This document shows positions 1 through 14,600 of a stretch of DNA of 64,000 bases, piece after piece. The DNA is from Promerops cafer (Eukaryota > Chordata > Aves > Passeriformes > Nectariniidae): the NCBI GenBank assembly GCA_013398275.1, contig VZSE01005034.1, positions 30,980 through 94,979 of the forward strand, in the 5' to 3' direction. The position numbers and the translations under genes were made by a program. The notes under the pieces were generated by a model. That model ran no database searches. It was not told the DNA's origin and saw nothing but the letters and a program-made list of their open reading frames with translations. Position 1 is the first letter of the stretch. Every line of letters begins with the position of its first letter.

Positions 1-270
1 GAGGCCGGACCGACCGCGGGGCCCGCAGGAGGGCGGGCGCAAGGGGGGCCTCCCCCGGGGGGGCCCTGCGGGCTGAGGCGAGCGGGACCCGGCCCCAAAG
101 CCAGCCCGGGGGCTGCGGCGGGGCGCGCGGCTCGGCTGGGAAAGGAGGCCGGAGTGTGTGCCCGGGAGCAGCGCTCAGGGCAGGTGCCTTCCCCTCGCCA
201 GTGCATGACTCGCGTCAGGCGCTGCGGAGGAGTGGGTTTACCTCCCCCGGTGCCAGCGGGGATCTCCCAG
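1..270. promoter_or_regulatory. DNAJB14: GC-rich CpG-island shoulder of DNAJB14 (5' end of intron 1)
   Basis: The first 270 bases or so are very GC-rich, with many CpGs and G/C runs, then composition drops sharply to the AT-rich intron typical of the rest of the region. The coding part of DNAJB14 exon 1 is not present here. No stretch encodes the conserved N-terminal acidic/TPR-like segment of the family, and exon 2 (5525) starts in a phase that needs one base from an upstream exon. The stretch is therefore read as the 3' shoulder of the promoter island just inside intron 1. An exon 1 ending exactly at the window edge cannot be excluded. Confidence 0.55.
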
Positions 271-3200
271 GGCCGACCCAGCTCCTCGCCTGCATTCCCA
301 GCTCCTCGCTTGCATTCCTCCTCCTCCCTACAGCCATCAGGAAAAGCGCAGCCATACAGACGAGGCTTAGCCCCGATTAACATCAGGACATCTCAGGCCC
401 CAGGCCGAGACAGGCTGGGTTGGCTTCTTTTCTGTCACTGTGAATCACCCCTCTCTAACAGCTTGCAATGAGAGCTGCAGCTCCAGAGTGGACCGTGTCT
501 TCATTCTCTAATATACTTGTCGTTTGGGTTTTCTTGGGTTTGGTTCCCTTTCGGTTGTACAGCAGGCACATAGGAGTTGCACATGGGTTTACCTTTCCTA
601 GGGAAAATGGAATATGTGGCTCCCCCCAAGACTTAATTAGCTCTTCTGACTATTCCGTACTAAAATCTTGAAAAATATTTAGCAACCCTTTAGCAAAAGG
701 TGTTTAGAAATAATTGTTTAAAAGGAACAATAGTAAGGTTTCAGTGTATGTAGAAGTGTTACCTGTCTTGGAGCCTTTCTGTCACATAGTGCCAGAAGCC
801 AGCTCAAAACACCTTTGGACACAGCGGGGATCTGTTGCATTCCTCTGGTTCTCACTTATGTGGTCTATGCTGTGGAAGAAGCAGGAACAACTTCAGTGCC
901 CTGTACCACTTAAAGGCCTCAGCATTTGCCATTTCTGCAGTGTAAGTTTGAGGCAAAGTCTTGACTGGAGGTTGCTGTGAGGAGATGCAGTGAACATTTT
1001 TGGGCCTTTTGTCTCCTGACTTCTTTTCTGCAAACAAGAAATGAAGATTTCACTGGCGCTTTTCTTTTTTAATTAGTGTTTAATTTTTCAAGTGTTTGTT
1101 TTTTTTCTTCTGCAAGACAACATGGATGTTGCCATATTCCCCTAAATTTCTGTGGCTTGAGAATATGACATGCATGAAAATACTTGGAGCTTTGTGGAAT
1201 CTCTGTTGGTCAGGAGGCAGGAAGGCAGAGGATTTCAATTCAGCTTCTTCCACCAAGGAGAGCAAATAGCTTCATCTGCTTCACACAGCTTGTTATCATC
1301 TTATATTCAAAGAGTTAGAGTAGCTTTCAGGAAAAAATATTACTTGTTTTGAGCATTTGGGGTTTTCTTCTTAAGTAGGACTGCCACTACATAACCACCA
1401 TTATAAAGTATTCAGTGCAAGAAATAGATGGCTAATTAGGCTATTGTCTGTAGGACACTTGTTTTATTCACTGTGGAAATTAGCAAAGTCATTCACAAAT
1501 GAGGCACAGACCTGAGGAAAAGAAGACGGCATGGAATTGTGTCTTCTTAAACGAAAAGCTTCACAGAATTTCTGTGTGATGTTGAATAAGTCAGTTCACT
1601 CCGTGACCAGCTAATTGTTTATGCTTCATTTTTCAGGTGTTCAGCTTGAAACAAGGGCCTGATTTGTGGAACTGATAGGCAGTTAAAGCTCCATCTGAAG
1701 CTAAAGAGAATTGCAGTTGCCCTAATACCACTGAAAAAGTTCAGGCCCTAGACTTGATTTGAACTAGGTACTTAGAAATTAGGGGTCTCTGTAAACTTCT
1801 AATATCTCTGTGCTTCAGTTTTCTATCTATGGAGGTTGTTAAATCTTTTAAACTCATTTCCGCCCAAAACAACACCAACTCATTGAATTTGTTTTGGTTT
1901 TCAAGTTTGAGGCACTTAAATGGCCCTCTTAAAAGTGCAGTAAAGTGCAAAGACACAGACTGTCTCTTTTCAGGATAGGTTACACTTAGAACAAATTAAA
2001 CGTCTCTCATTGGCATCTTTTAGTGGGGGAGTCCAACTGAAGGAAAAAATCCAACCCATAATTCACAGTTCAGGTAATCAAAAATGTGTCATAGCACGTA
2101 CCAGAGAGAAAGAAGCAGTTAAGGTTTTGTGAGCCCATTTAGTTCTAACACAAATTCTTATTTTACAGTTATAATGTGTTGGGTTTGTATGGTGTTTGGA
2201 CAATGTGGTGCAGCCCCAGTTGTCATTCTGCTCACCTGTTTTCCTCTGGAGTGTGGGTTAGAAGGTAGTTGAACTAATTTCTCACTGAAGCTGCAGATTC
2301 TTCATATGTTGTACCTTTAGTATAGTTTTGAGAACAATTGCCCACCATTTCACAAATGAAGTTCTGTCAGTCATAAAAGCAATGAGAATGGTAATGCTGA
2401 ATCTTTTACTGGTGGGAGCTTCCTCTTACTGATGTTATAGTGGACTATAAAAGGGCAGAGAATAGGTTTTAACTATTGTCTCTAAAACAATACTGTGTGT
2501 GATCTGCTTTTGGCAACATTTACATTTTAAGGGCATTCAGCACTAGTTCAGTCATCAGTGAAGTTTAGTTTTGCTAAACAAAGCTTCTGCCTGAAATTCG
2601 CTGACTGCAGCAGTGCTATTTTAAGGCTTTACTAGTGTGAAATGTAAGGTCAGTGCTTATTTAATGATACTGAGCTAATGACTTCATAGTAGCAATGTCC
2701 ATGTTGACGTCATTCTTTGCTAGAAAATTGTTTTACGCTTCAGCTGTTCAAAAAATTGTTTGATTTTTATTTTTGCTAATGATTCATCTTGCAACTGAAT
2801 GGAACCTAATCGCTTGTCTGGAAAAGATTTTTAAGAGTGAGTTTAAAGATAACAAAGGACAAGATGTCCCTTTCAAACGTAAGTGCCATTCTGTTTGAAG
2901 GCAGAAAACAATGTTAAGGAAAACTTTATTTTTCACTGCTTCTTAAGATTTTCCTGCTCCATTTCTGATGCTGCCTTTAAAAACAAATTTTTTGGGAGCA
3001 TGTCAGCTTAGTTTTTAGGCTGTTGCATTAGGACAAATTCTGAATTAAACAGAATTCTTCCATTAGTGAAAATGTGGGGGTGGGGGGGTCATGTTCAATG
3101 CATAATGGAATCAAATGTAGTCCAAGGACCTTTCATTCAACAGCAGGTAATAGTACACACAAGAGAGGCTTCAGACACATTCAGAGATAAGATTCCTTGT

Positions 3201-5524
3201 CATACCTGCTAACAAAATAAGTCTTTGGTTCCCCGTATGCCCTATTTTGAAATACTAGATGCACAGTGAAAGTTTTCTTAAATGCACTGTTAGTACTACA
3301 GTTCTAACAGCTGGTTTTACCACCAGCAGTTCATGGAGGAATCAGAGTTTTTTCTGAATATCTAAACTGTATCTTATATTTGAAGGAAACAATGGCCCCA
3401 TACCCTTTGTGTGGTTTTCTTTTTCAGTGTAAGACAATAGCATATTTGTATATGCTGTGTCCTGCTATTTTAAGAAGTTCACACTGATGTATTTGAATTT
3501 TATTTTTTAAGCATCCTGCATTGTATTCTCAGCAATGCAGCTCTGTTATGAGGTCTGAGAAGGGGATTAGAAAATAGTAATATTTAAAGTATACTGCAGC
3601 CAAACCTATTAATGAAGAGACTTAGAGCCACACTTGCTGTGAAGAAACACTGGATGTTAAAAATCCAAACCATCACCCATGCCTGCATTTCTGCCATTTC
3701 TGCTCCCACAAGTTCTGCATAAATATTGGTGCAGGGATGAGAAATTTCTAGAGCGATACCAATATAAATGGAGGAACTGCAAAACTTTGAGTAAGCATTG
3801 TTTCAAGAAGGCCACATGTTCAGTAGGATTCCATGTGATGCCATTGTTAAATGTCATACTGACTGGATAGAAAAATAATTATTTTTTTGTTTTGATTTCT
3901 GGTAGCACTTCTTTGGAACACATTTGGACTGAAATGCTTCATTCCGAGGGCACTGCCTGTTCAGAGCTCTGTTCTTGATTAGTTCTTAATCTGCAGACCT
4001 GGTCACCTCATTGGAGTTATTATTTCATTTACCTCAGAACTTCATATGCCAAAACAGAGGATATTAGAATAAAGTACTGTAAATACTGAATATGTCCTTC
4101 AGTTATAATCCATAATGCAACTGTAGCTCTCCTGTTTTCAAGCTCCAGATTTCATTTGTAGTGAAAGCGTGCCCTCAGTTACAACTAGACATCTAAAGCT
4201 TAGTTATTTCCTTATATCTGCTGTAAAGAGCCTGATCTGATCAATCCATGAGTCTTGGTGAGGCAGGCAGAGGGCAGGACCAGCTCTGAAGTCAGCTGAC
4301 TTTTTTGTTCAGGCTGAGTGTAGCTATTCACTAATCAGTGAATGTAAAAGTAAATACCAGGGAGCTTTTACGAAGTGGTGGCTCTCCTTTTCAACAAAGC
4401 TCCACTTTCTTTTTTTCCTGTGATACACACACTATGATGTGTAGGATCCCAGTTTTCTGCTGCTCTAAGAAAGACCATGCTAGGCAGAGGAGATTTTTTT
4501 TTTTTTTAGGAGAAAATTCTTAAGGATTCTTCCCATTGGCTTTCTAGAAGAATGTGCTATGCTTTCAGAGTGCACAGGACATTTTTCCTTAGCAGTTTTT
4601 ATTAGTGCATTTTTAATGCAGGTAGTAGCTTATTTTCTTTATGAAACAAGTCTAGCCTATATAGTTTGCCATGTTGCACTGAAGGAATCTGTTTTCAGAA
4701 AAGGTGTACTATTTAATAATCTTTGATCTATATTATACTTTGTGTGCAGTCCCTTATGTTAGAATGGTATTGTTTCTGATTCATGCCCCCAAAATAGAGG
4801 CTTATATACAGAAAGAAAAACCAGACTTTGGGTATAATGTTTATTAAAACTGCTAAATTTGAGATCTGCTGGAACATGGAATTAAAGAGGATTTCAAGAA
4901 CTAGCAGAAGCCAACTGATTTTCAAGATTCAGGTCTTGAGTTGGATGTACTTGGCTGGTCCTGATTTTTTTGTGGCATTTTAACAGAGGTTTGAATTTCA
5001 GCTGATACTGCCTGGAAGGAATAGAGCATCAGTCTGTGGCCACTAATGACTCAGGTTACAGATAGGTATGTTCTGTAGGAACTGAAATGTGCTGGAGATG
5101 GGCTTGATGTCTGTGTGGAATAATTGGCAGTTTCTATAGAATGTAAGGTTAGTTCCTCTTCTTCAATTTACAGTTGCTTGTTCAGGTGTTCAGATGTTTT
5201 CACCCCAAGGCACAGGTTCAGTGCTTCTAAAAAACATAGAGAAATTAAGCACGTGGACAAATTCTCTCCAGTGTTACAGTACCTTGGCAGAGGTGGATGG
5301 GAGGAGTCTGGTCACTAATTTTGAAACACTTTTCCATAGTTTTGCTGCGAAAAGGAATTGTTAAGACTGGCTGCAGAAACATTTGTGCACAAAGTGGTGA
5401 TCAATAAGGAAGGAGGATGTAGCAGCTAGTCTTGTAATGTGGTGCTCTCGTGTAAGATACTAGAGAGCCCTGACTTAATCACTAATACCTGTAATGATAC
5501 TATGATATACTGTTGTTTTTATAG
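271..5524 (+). other. DNAJB14: DNAJB14 intron 1 (remainder)
   Basis: AT-rich non-coding sequence with no open frame resembling a known protein. It ends in a T-rich tract and the acceptor AG at 5523-5524. A 23-bp segment at 928-950 recurs with one mismatch at 13708-13730. No full-length transposon was recognised. Confidence 0.7.
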
Positions 5525-5699
5525 TTTTGTTGGAAGCTATTATGAAGAATGGAAGCACTGCTGGGGGAGGCGCTTACTGCCGAAAACCAGCCAGTAACAG
5601 TGATCAAAGTAAGCCCAATAGCACGAAGGAGAGCAATGCATCTGCTGCAGGTGAAAGTGGAAAAGGCTACAACAAAGACCAAATGGAAGGAGTATTAAG
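5525..5699 (+). CDS. DNAJB14: DNAJB14 exon 2: linker before the J domain
   Basis: The exon opens with TT (completing a split codon, Val if exon 1 ends in G), then LLEAIMKNGSTAGG and a Ser/Asn/Lys-rich linker ending GKGYNKDQMEGVL. It ends with AG before the donor at 5700. The human residue at the split codon is Ala; a G|TT join would make it Val. Reading on past the donor gives an unrelated 23-residue tail that stops at 5769, which is intron. Confidence 0.95.
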
Positions 5700-8600
5700 G
5701 TATGGCTTAAATATGTCACTGTTTTCATTCTGTGTATTATGTACTTATCCTTTGAACTCTGTCATCTAAAGGAGCCACAGGAAGTTTGAGGTTAGCTCAG
5801 GGGTTACTTGTACTGAACTTTGACTACAAGGAAGAAGAGAGTTCTGCTGGTTTTAAACATCGAATGAGATGCTGTCACTTTCTGCAAGAAAGATGCTACT
5901 CTCTTCTTCAAACTATCAAGGCTACTTTATGGAAAATAATACTCAAAATAACTATTGTGTAGATCTCATGATACATGGAAAAAAGTTATGAAAATTCTGT
6001 CGTACAACTTGCAGGACAGTGTTTCTATTCAATATTTTTATACCAAAGACACATGCTCACTCCTAAAGTTTATTTTCAAGCTAATCTTGCTGTACAGGCT
6101 GGTCTTACACAAATGTTAAAATGATTTTGGTTTGGATGTAAAGGTGTCTGAGAAGCACTGGAACACATAGTCTTGAGTTGCAGTATAAACTCTGCTTAGT
6201 GCAGCTTGATAATATTAAGATGAGGTGACATCAGGAAAGGATGTGTGAAAAGAAACAAAGGTCAATAAAAATGTCCTTTTGAGGCAAGTAACTCTTAAGT
6301 CATGTTATCACTGCACACTTGCTGGCTGTAGGAGCAAGAAAAATATGTTTGATATGTGCCCGCGTTTCTGCTAAAGAAATATGGATATTACAAGGAAATT
6401 GCACACCTGAAACCTTGGTATTTTCAGATAAGCCTAGCCCAGATGTTTTCAAGGGAGCTTGAAGGGAAATCAAGAGGTCCCTGTCTCCTAGTTTGTGTAT
6501 ATTGGATGAACTGTTGTGCATAACAGACATTTGTGGGGGATTTTTTTTGTGTGCATTTGTGAAATGCATTTCACTGTTGATACTATCTTGGGATCTTCCT
6601 GAAGTTCAATAATCTGTTCAGCTGTGCTAACAGTGAGGAAAGAAGTGGGTTTTCTTTGTTGATACAGAAGCTCTGCATTCAGGCAGGTAGACAGCAGCAC
6701 CTCTCACATGGTTATCCTCTTGGTGTTATTTACTAGGGCTTTTCATTTACCATCATCTCCGCTTACTTAATGTTACTGCTTTTTGTGATACATCTAAAGT
6801 AAAACCCAGATAAACCTGTATGTTTTTGGCCACCTTATATCAACTGCTAAAATGAATGTAAATGTGTGTTTGTATACACATGTGCGAGACAAAATATCCA
6901 GAAAGAAGTCCTCTCTAAATGCGGCTTAGGTCAAAATGAGACATGTAACATACTCGCAGAAAGCTGCTGCAAGGAGGGCTGTATTGGTGCCAGTAGTCAC
7001 TCACCTGTGACGTGCCATTCTGAGCTGCAGTCTGCTTTGACATCAGGCTCCCTGCAAGATCAGTCTGTTTGTTTGTTTTAGCAGAAGGTATGTTGCCTAC
7101 TTTGTCTTGACTGAAATGGTGTTGTAGAGCTAACTTTTTTCTCTGGTAGGCTTTTGTGGTATTGGGTATTGCTTTCTTGAAGGGATTTGTTAGATGCTAT
7201 ATAAACCTAATCCAGTTTGTTGAGATCAGGACCAGAGTTAGGGGTATTCAAGAATTGCACATTGAGAATAATCTTCATGCAACATTGCTTCAAGAATATT
7301 GCATATGGAGTTTTAAAACCTACCAAGATCTTTGCAAAATAAGTGATTGTAGTACCTTAACAATAATACCTGTAATACCTGAACACGTTCGGGTTTTTTA
7401 CATACTACTTAAAATCGTGTTAAAACAATATCTTCACCTTTGCTTGGGTAATGCTGCCATCCTCTAATACAGCAGTTTGTGAACCTTTAGAGAGAGATGG
7501 AATTTTTGTTTAGATGTGCAGAGATCAACAGAGCAAGTTTCAAGTTCATGTTGGAAGTTTTGAGATGTTTGTTATGTTATTAGTTAGTGACATAAACCAC
7601 TTAAAAAATCTGTGGTTAAGAATTAAAAAACGTGTGTGCTTTGCCAAGGAGAACAGAACTAAATACAAACAGTGGGCTAAAACTAAATGGAAAAATATAA
7701 CACATTCAGTGATGATAACTGAGAGAAAGTTCATGTTTAAACCACAGTGAGAATTAGCTTTCTAGTTGGAAACATGACAGGCAGCATATGATATTGCTTC
7801 AGTCAGGCCCCAGATTTTTCCAATTAAATGAAACATGCCCCTGTGGGGAGGGTATTCTTTAGAGAATAGAGCTTGTCACCACCATATGCTTCTGCCGTAC
7901 CGCAGTGGAATGGTTTTCAGATGTTTGAATTGGTTAAAGAAATAGTGTGTGAAAAGAGGTGGTTTTAAACAGTGTTTCACGCCCAGCTTTATAGACAGCA
8001 AGGTAGCAAAACCTCCAAACTTCAATAAATTCTGACACTCAGCATGAATTTGATATTGGATAAACAGAATTGGTTTGCATGTGCATGATTTGAAAGGTCA
8101 TTATCCTCAAATATTCTTCCCTTCAGGAGTTTTTGGTTCAGTAACTGAATGTGGACATAGGGAAGGCGCTTCTGCTTTCAGCTGCACTTCCATGCCATTT
8201 CCAGTGCTTTTGTTGTAAGCTTTAGTGAGCTGTCAGACAGGGGGACTGACTCTGAGCTCCCTGGATTGGATCACTGATTGAAGTTCCTGGAGTTGTACAG
8301 CTGTCTTGAATTTGCTTTTGACAGCAGATTTAAGTGTGTGAAGACATGCTTGGAGCAACATAACTAATTTAGCTGCATTCATTTTCATCAGGGTTACTCT
8401 ATTAATGTGAGTAGGTATGAGTACAAACAAGCACCTCTGTGCTGGCTTTACTTTTTCCACATACACAGGGGACACTGATCACTAGCATAGTACCAAAACA
8501 GTTCTGTAGAGTATTACATGAGCTTGCAAGTTGCTGAACAGAGAGAAGCGTAAGATGTAACATATTTCCTTTGATTGCATAAGTGCTGGGTAATGCTGCT

Positions 8601-11600
8601 CTTCGTGGGAGCCATGCTTGCTATTTCAGTGTGACAGTTTGAAGCTTGAGAGATACCACAGCACTTTGTTGCTTTTAAGTGGAAATGCTTTGAAAATCCC
8701 ATCTGTAGTACATGCATCTTTTTCTTAATGATTCTTACCTTGTCACTGAGACCTGGATCAAGTTGCCTTAACACCCCTAGGTGACCTGCGTGTAGGAGAT
8801 ATTGACAGGAGACTAGCAGAAATATGCTAGGATCCACAGTAGACTTAAAGTCTTTTTAGGGCAAGTGCCCTACAAGTCTCTAGGCAACTGAAAGCTACCC
8901 AAGCGATGTCAGCTTAAGACAAATGTGTGAGAATCGTGTGCACGACAAAAAATAAAAGGAAGCATTTTCATATTGTATGTTTTATACAGGCTCTCTTTAG
9001 ATGATCTTAAAATGCACATGGTGTTGGACCTCTTTGGTCTCTTTTTTTTAGTCAATAAGCCATAGCATTTATTCCATATTGCCTTTTTGACATCGGAAAG
9101 AAAACTGCCGTGACTAGTAGTATGCCAAATTTGCATTGTTGTCTTGTGAAAACTGTGATGGAATACTGCTTTTCCTGCCTTGCCAGTGACTGCTTCTTGG
9201 AAGAAAGCACAAGAATCAAATTTAGTATTTGGATCTTTGAGATAGAACCAAAACAAACTAATAGAGGCATGAGTTCTGTAGAAACCTTGCAAAGCAGGAT
9301 TAAGTGTCATCAGGTAGTGGTCAGGAATAATCAGTAGCTTGATTTGAATTCAGTTAGTGAACCAAAAAATTGCCTCCATATTTCATGGATCAAACTAGGA
9401 GTATAAGTTGTGTGACTGACTTTTTCCAGGCATTCTGCTGACACTTCTGCAAATCCAGCAAAAAGAGAGGTACTGGTTCTTCTCTAGCATGGTGTCAAGA
9501 AGATAATTAACTGGAAGTGGATTAGTAAGAGCAATCAATATGTGTTGAAAAAAACCAAACCACCAAAGCAAAGAAATCAGGGCATGCCTTTAATTACACT
9601 GTAGAGCTGCCATGAATTGTTGAAATATCCAGTTGCATGGATATCCAGTTGAGAAATTAAGGTGGAAATCATAGTCATAGAGCCTGTCATGGAAAAGTGG
9701 CAGAGAAGACATGATGGACTTTGTCAGAAAGCTCGTAACTAAAATACAAGCTTAAATAAAATCTGGAGAAACGTATGCTGATGTAAACACAGCCTTGAAT
9801 ATTTCATATAATATACACAGTAGAAACAAACTGATCAGGTATATCCAAGAGCAAGGTAGTAAGACAAGCACCCTAATGTGTTGTTGAATCCACCAGTGCA
9901 ACAGAGATCTGAGACTTGTCCTGCGTTTGTTTCAGAAAGCAGGGATATGCTGGTACCAGCTCAAGTTCCTTGACAATGCTGTGACCTTCTCTTCCCAATG
10001 CAGAGCGCTTCTTTCAGGCCATGTTTATGTCACCCAAACTGTGACTGGCTCATTCCCAACTCAGCTGCGAGATACCATTTGCATCAAGCTCTCTGGCATA
10101 ATTGGAAATTTGACCTATATAGATTTTGGTCTGCATTTTACTGTGTTTTTCTGCTCAACTCTAGGATCAGAAGTCAGTATAGCTTCCTCTTGCTAGATTC
10201 TTTGTCACTAACATTCACATTGCTGCTTGCTGTTCTGCTCAGTTCAGATTACCATTAGGAGAAATAACTGTGGCTCCCTTGACATGCTTCTGGTTGAAGT
10301 ATTTCTCTTTTGGGCTGTTCCTGTGAGGCTTTGGAAGACCCTTTGAAACACCTCATCATACTCCAAATTTCATGATTGTGCATTGCTGCAGGTATTTGAT
10401 ACAGTAAGGCAAGCATTTCTGATAGGTTTTGTTAATCTGATAAAAGCTGGCAGTGCTGATCTGATCTGAATTGTAGATTTGAAAAGTGACCTGACAAGCA
10501 CAGCATTAGGATCACATCATTTTGTAGTCACAGGAGAACCAGTGGTGGTAGCCCTAGGGTTTCTGCCGGTGAGGAGAGACGTTTCAGGACCTGAAGGGCT
10601 TCCTCTGCTGTCAGCCATAAGAGCATGGAGAGGAGCCCAGCACCCAGCAGAGTTGTTGGTGCCACAGTTTGAAGCTGGCTGACTAGTTCTACTGCAGGTG
10701 CCTTGTCAGCTGCAAGCTGGGGTAGTGGAGCTTTGCAAGTCGTGATGAGATACCTCTGTCAACTGACTGGGGATGAATGTAGGCCATCACTTGCTCTCCT
10801 GCAGTTTGAGAAGTCTATTCTGTAAAAATCAGGTGTTATTTCAGGAACAGCCAGAAAATCTGTTAATCAGAAGGACAGTGCCAAGGTGTTGGCAGAGGAC
10901 TAAAAATTCAACAAGAAGAGAAATTACCTAAACAACAGAAATAATTTGATAGTAATTAAGATACAGAAGTGATCCAACCAGACAGGAAAAGTACAAGAAA
11001 AGCAATTCACAAAGAAACAAAACCCCAAGCAAAGTATCACCGAACTTCAAATAAGCCAGAAGTAAAGAACAACAAAATAACCCGTTCAATACAGAATGGG
11101 CAGTTAGTAAGCAAGTGATGTGTACATTAGAATTTTAAAAAGAAATGTCTGCACGGAGTTTACATATGCAAGAAAATTAGCAGTAGGAACTGCAGTGCCT
11201 TTAGGGCAGCAAGACCAAACAAACAACAATTTGAAATGCAGCCTTCAGAAAGTTGTTCATGCTGAGAGTGTTGCAGGGGTTTCAGGTGCAGTTAAAAGCC
11301 AGCAATAACATTAGTGATGGGGCTTTTCCAGAACCTCCGCTGGTTTTACCTTTATTTTTTTTCTGCCTTTACTGGCTGATTTGTGTTCCCTGTAATAAGA
11401 GAGAAGTGAGAAAGAAGTAGATCCTTCCATCCACCTGCCTTCCCATGACAAATTTCCACAGGATAATTCAGTGGTGCAGTTGAGGGATTCTGCCTGAGTG
11501 AGGATTGTCAGAGGTCAGTCTACTAGAGTAAAGAGGTGAGGAACATGTCCAAGGAGGTCTGCGTCTTCTGAGGGACAAGGATCAAGTTGGCCGTGGCTTC

Positions 11601-14600
11601 CAACAGCTTCCATCAGCTGGAGAGAAATTTCTCACCAGGAGAGTGGAGTTTTTGGGGAAGACGACTTGGAGCATCTCTAAAAGGATGAGGAGGGATGGTG
11701 CATCTTAGGCCCTGGTGTGTGCTCCAACAGTGTTAGAGAAGCCTTGTGGCTGCACAGCCGTGTGTGACCTGGTGACCCCACAGTTTGCCCTGTGATGATC
11801 TGACTTACCAGGTTCAGTTTGTGATGCATTGAAGTTTTGCTTCTCAGGAGTACATCACAAACACTAATAACTTTGTTTAATTGGAAAGGACCTTGTAGTC
11901 ATCTTGGCTTGTCCCATCACCCCCAGTGCAAGTTTTGGTGCCAAACTCACATGAACTCAGCTGAGGGGGGTAAAACAGAAGTGTTATCCTGTTATTACTG
12001 CCCTGAATTGTGCTCCATCAGGAGCCTCCTGGCAAAAGTCACTGACTCCCTCCCAGGAGGAAACTGCATTAACCAGATGTTAGCTACTTACACTCCAGGT
12101 GGTTTTTGCCTTGAAGTGGCCAAGCAATGGTGTAAAACTGTTGGCTAATGGCAGAGTGTGGCAAGGGCTTCATAGCATAAAGTCACTGCTGAAAATTCCA
12201 GGCTTAGGTATGGTTTTTGGCCTGTGTGCATTTGTAGAATCATTTAATTTTTTTTAGCTTTAAAGCTTGATCTGCCTAATCCAAAGTCCTGCTAAACTGC
12301 AAAATTTCCATATGTATATGCATGTTCCACATTTGTGTTTGTAGAATTTTTCATTTACCAGTAGGAAAGACTTGCAGAGAAAAAACAGAGAAGTGTTATA
12401 CCTCGCTGAACACATTTCTTGGTAATAACAACACCTCATTTGTGGGCCAGGTTCAGGATAGTTGTTGCATGGAGGTGATTGCATTAATCCTTTAGATCTT
12501 TCGGTTGATACCCACCATTGCTGCTTCTCCTTTGAGGGTCGTCCACTGTGGAACATCCACTGGGTGGGAACAGGAGGGAACTCTCAAGTGGGTTTTGGGG
12601 AGTGAGAAGAACAGGTTGGCATCTGTTGCATTGTTCTTTTCTTTTCCATATTTCTCCTCTTGGCATCCTAGAGTTGTGAAATGAATGTATATTGCAAATA
12701 AATAAACTTTCGTGTTAGGTTTATTTCCATGAAAAATGACAATATGCTATTGAGGGAGAGAGTTGTTGAGGATGCACAGTACTTAAAAACACTTGAATGC
12801 ATGTTTAACACCGGGGTTTTAATGCTTAAAAAATAACACCTTTGCTAAACATTGACGGATTGCTATGTGATTTTATATCAGCCAAAGTTCTAAAGAGTCT
12901 GGCCCACAAACAGCTCAGAAACAATTGTTGAAGAGACCTTAGATTGGATGCTGAGATAGGAATTTAGTGAAATAAATGTTTAATTTGATACTGTTAAACA
13001 TTTAAATAAAGCTACCTGCTCTTGATACAGTTCAGAAGTCGTCCAGGCACTGAGGCTATGGATTAAGGGATCTGTACACTACCACACTTATTTCTGCTTG
13101 TACAGATAACCAAAAACAAGTTTTCAAGAGTATAATTTAATGTATTTTCTTTCCATCTCTTCTTGATGGATTCACTGTGTTCTTTTTAGTTAGCTCTATC
13201 AGCTTCTTAATTGGAGCTTATTAAATGTTACTTCAATATAATAAGCCATTTTATTTCACAGGATGTTTGTGTTGGCAGCTGCCTGCATACATTCAATTCA
13301 GTGCTCCATGAGCATTACACTAAGGCTTCCATAAAAGCTCCTGTATTTGAACACAGGAAACAGGATCCCTCAAATGAAACTTGATTTGATCAATCTGTGA
13401 AGTAGGATGGACCACACATGATGGTGTGGTTGTGCTTGTAATGCTCACATTCCCTTAACTACAGAATACTTCTTTCATGAGAATGCCAAAGGCTTGCTTG
13501 CCCCCTTGTTTTCCACATGGCTGCCCTGTGTACAGTCTTAGAAACATTAAACCCAAATTTACATAGAAATTTGTGCATGTAAGAGAATGCAGATACGATT
13601 ACAGCCATGTGAAGAGACTCACATGAAGCTTTTGAAGTATTTATGGATGTAATTTCTATTTCTTACTCAGACCAGCCTATTTCTTTTGGCACGCACCCAA
13701 TGTCAGTGCCATTTCTGCAGTGCAAGTTTGGGATTCAGCCTTTTCTTTCTGAATTCTTACCCAAGTAACTTGGTTTGATTGTTAAACTGTATTTACTGGT
13801 TTGATTAGTTCTTCCTGCCCACATAGAATTAATGTTGTCTCTTCTCCTGTATGTGCTCTTCCTTTCTTCTGGGTTACTGTGAAGTGTACTAAATCATTAC
13901 ATCATTTCCAGATTTTGCTTTTCCTGGGTTAGACAGCCTACAAAAAGAATATTTCTGAGTTTTCAGTTTTAAAAAATGCTATACTTGATTATATGAGATG
14001 AGCTAAATATGTAATTGCTGGAACTGCTAGTGTAACTTTGAATTTACATAAACACAGAAAGATTATTAAGATCCAGGTGCATTCCCAGCAGCAGAAGTAT
14101 TCTCACATGTTTTATTCCATGAAAAGTGAATGTTTGAGTGGTGGTATGATTTGACTTTTGTTTGGAGAAAGGGAGGTATTGTTTGCTTTGTTTTATATTC
14201 TTCATACTGAAGTGCATTTGCTGTTTACAGTCAAAACAGATTTTTCCTACCTGCTAGTTGTGCAAAGTAAATTTGGAACCCTCTTTTTATGCATTATTAA
14301 TAGCAATATTAAAGTAATCGTGGATGAGGAAATGCTACAGCAGTTGCAAACTGAAACCCTTTCTTACAACTGTGGTAGGTCTACAGAGGAAGTAAAAGAA
14401 ATGTATGTAATAAACTTAATAGTGAGTTTATTATGAAAAAATAACATTCTTTGTTTCTAGAGTGAATATTTTTAAAATATTTTATATTGAAAGCAAAAGA
14501 TACAATATAATGCACCAGTGTAGTGTATGACCTCATTTGCAGCTGTGTGTTAACCCATTACTTTTACATATTTTTGCTTGCAACATTTTATGTCATTTTC

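Noticed and set aside
2176..2210. TGTGTTGGGTTTGTATGGTG, resembling the start of a passerine LTR
   Set aside because: The similarity ends after about 20 bases and no LTR body or second terminus follows.
5700..5769. Extension of DNAJB14 exon 2 past its donor
   Set aside because: The donor is consistent with exon 3 phase (AG|T gives Ser), and the extension gives an unrelated tail. It is intron sequence.
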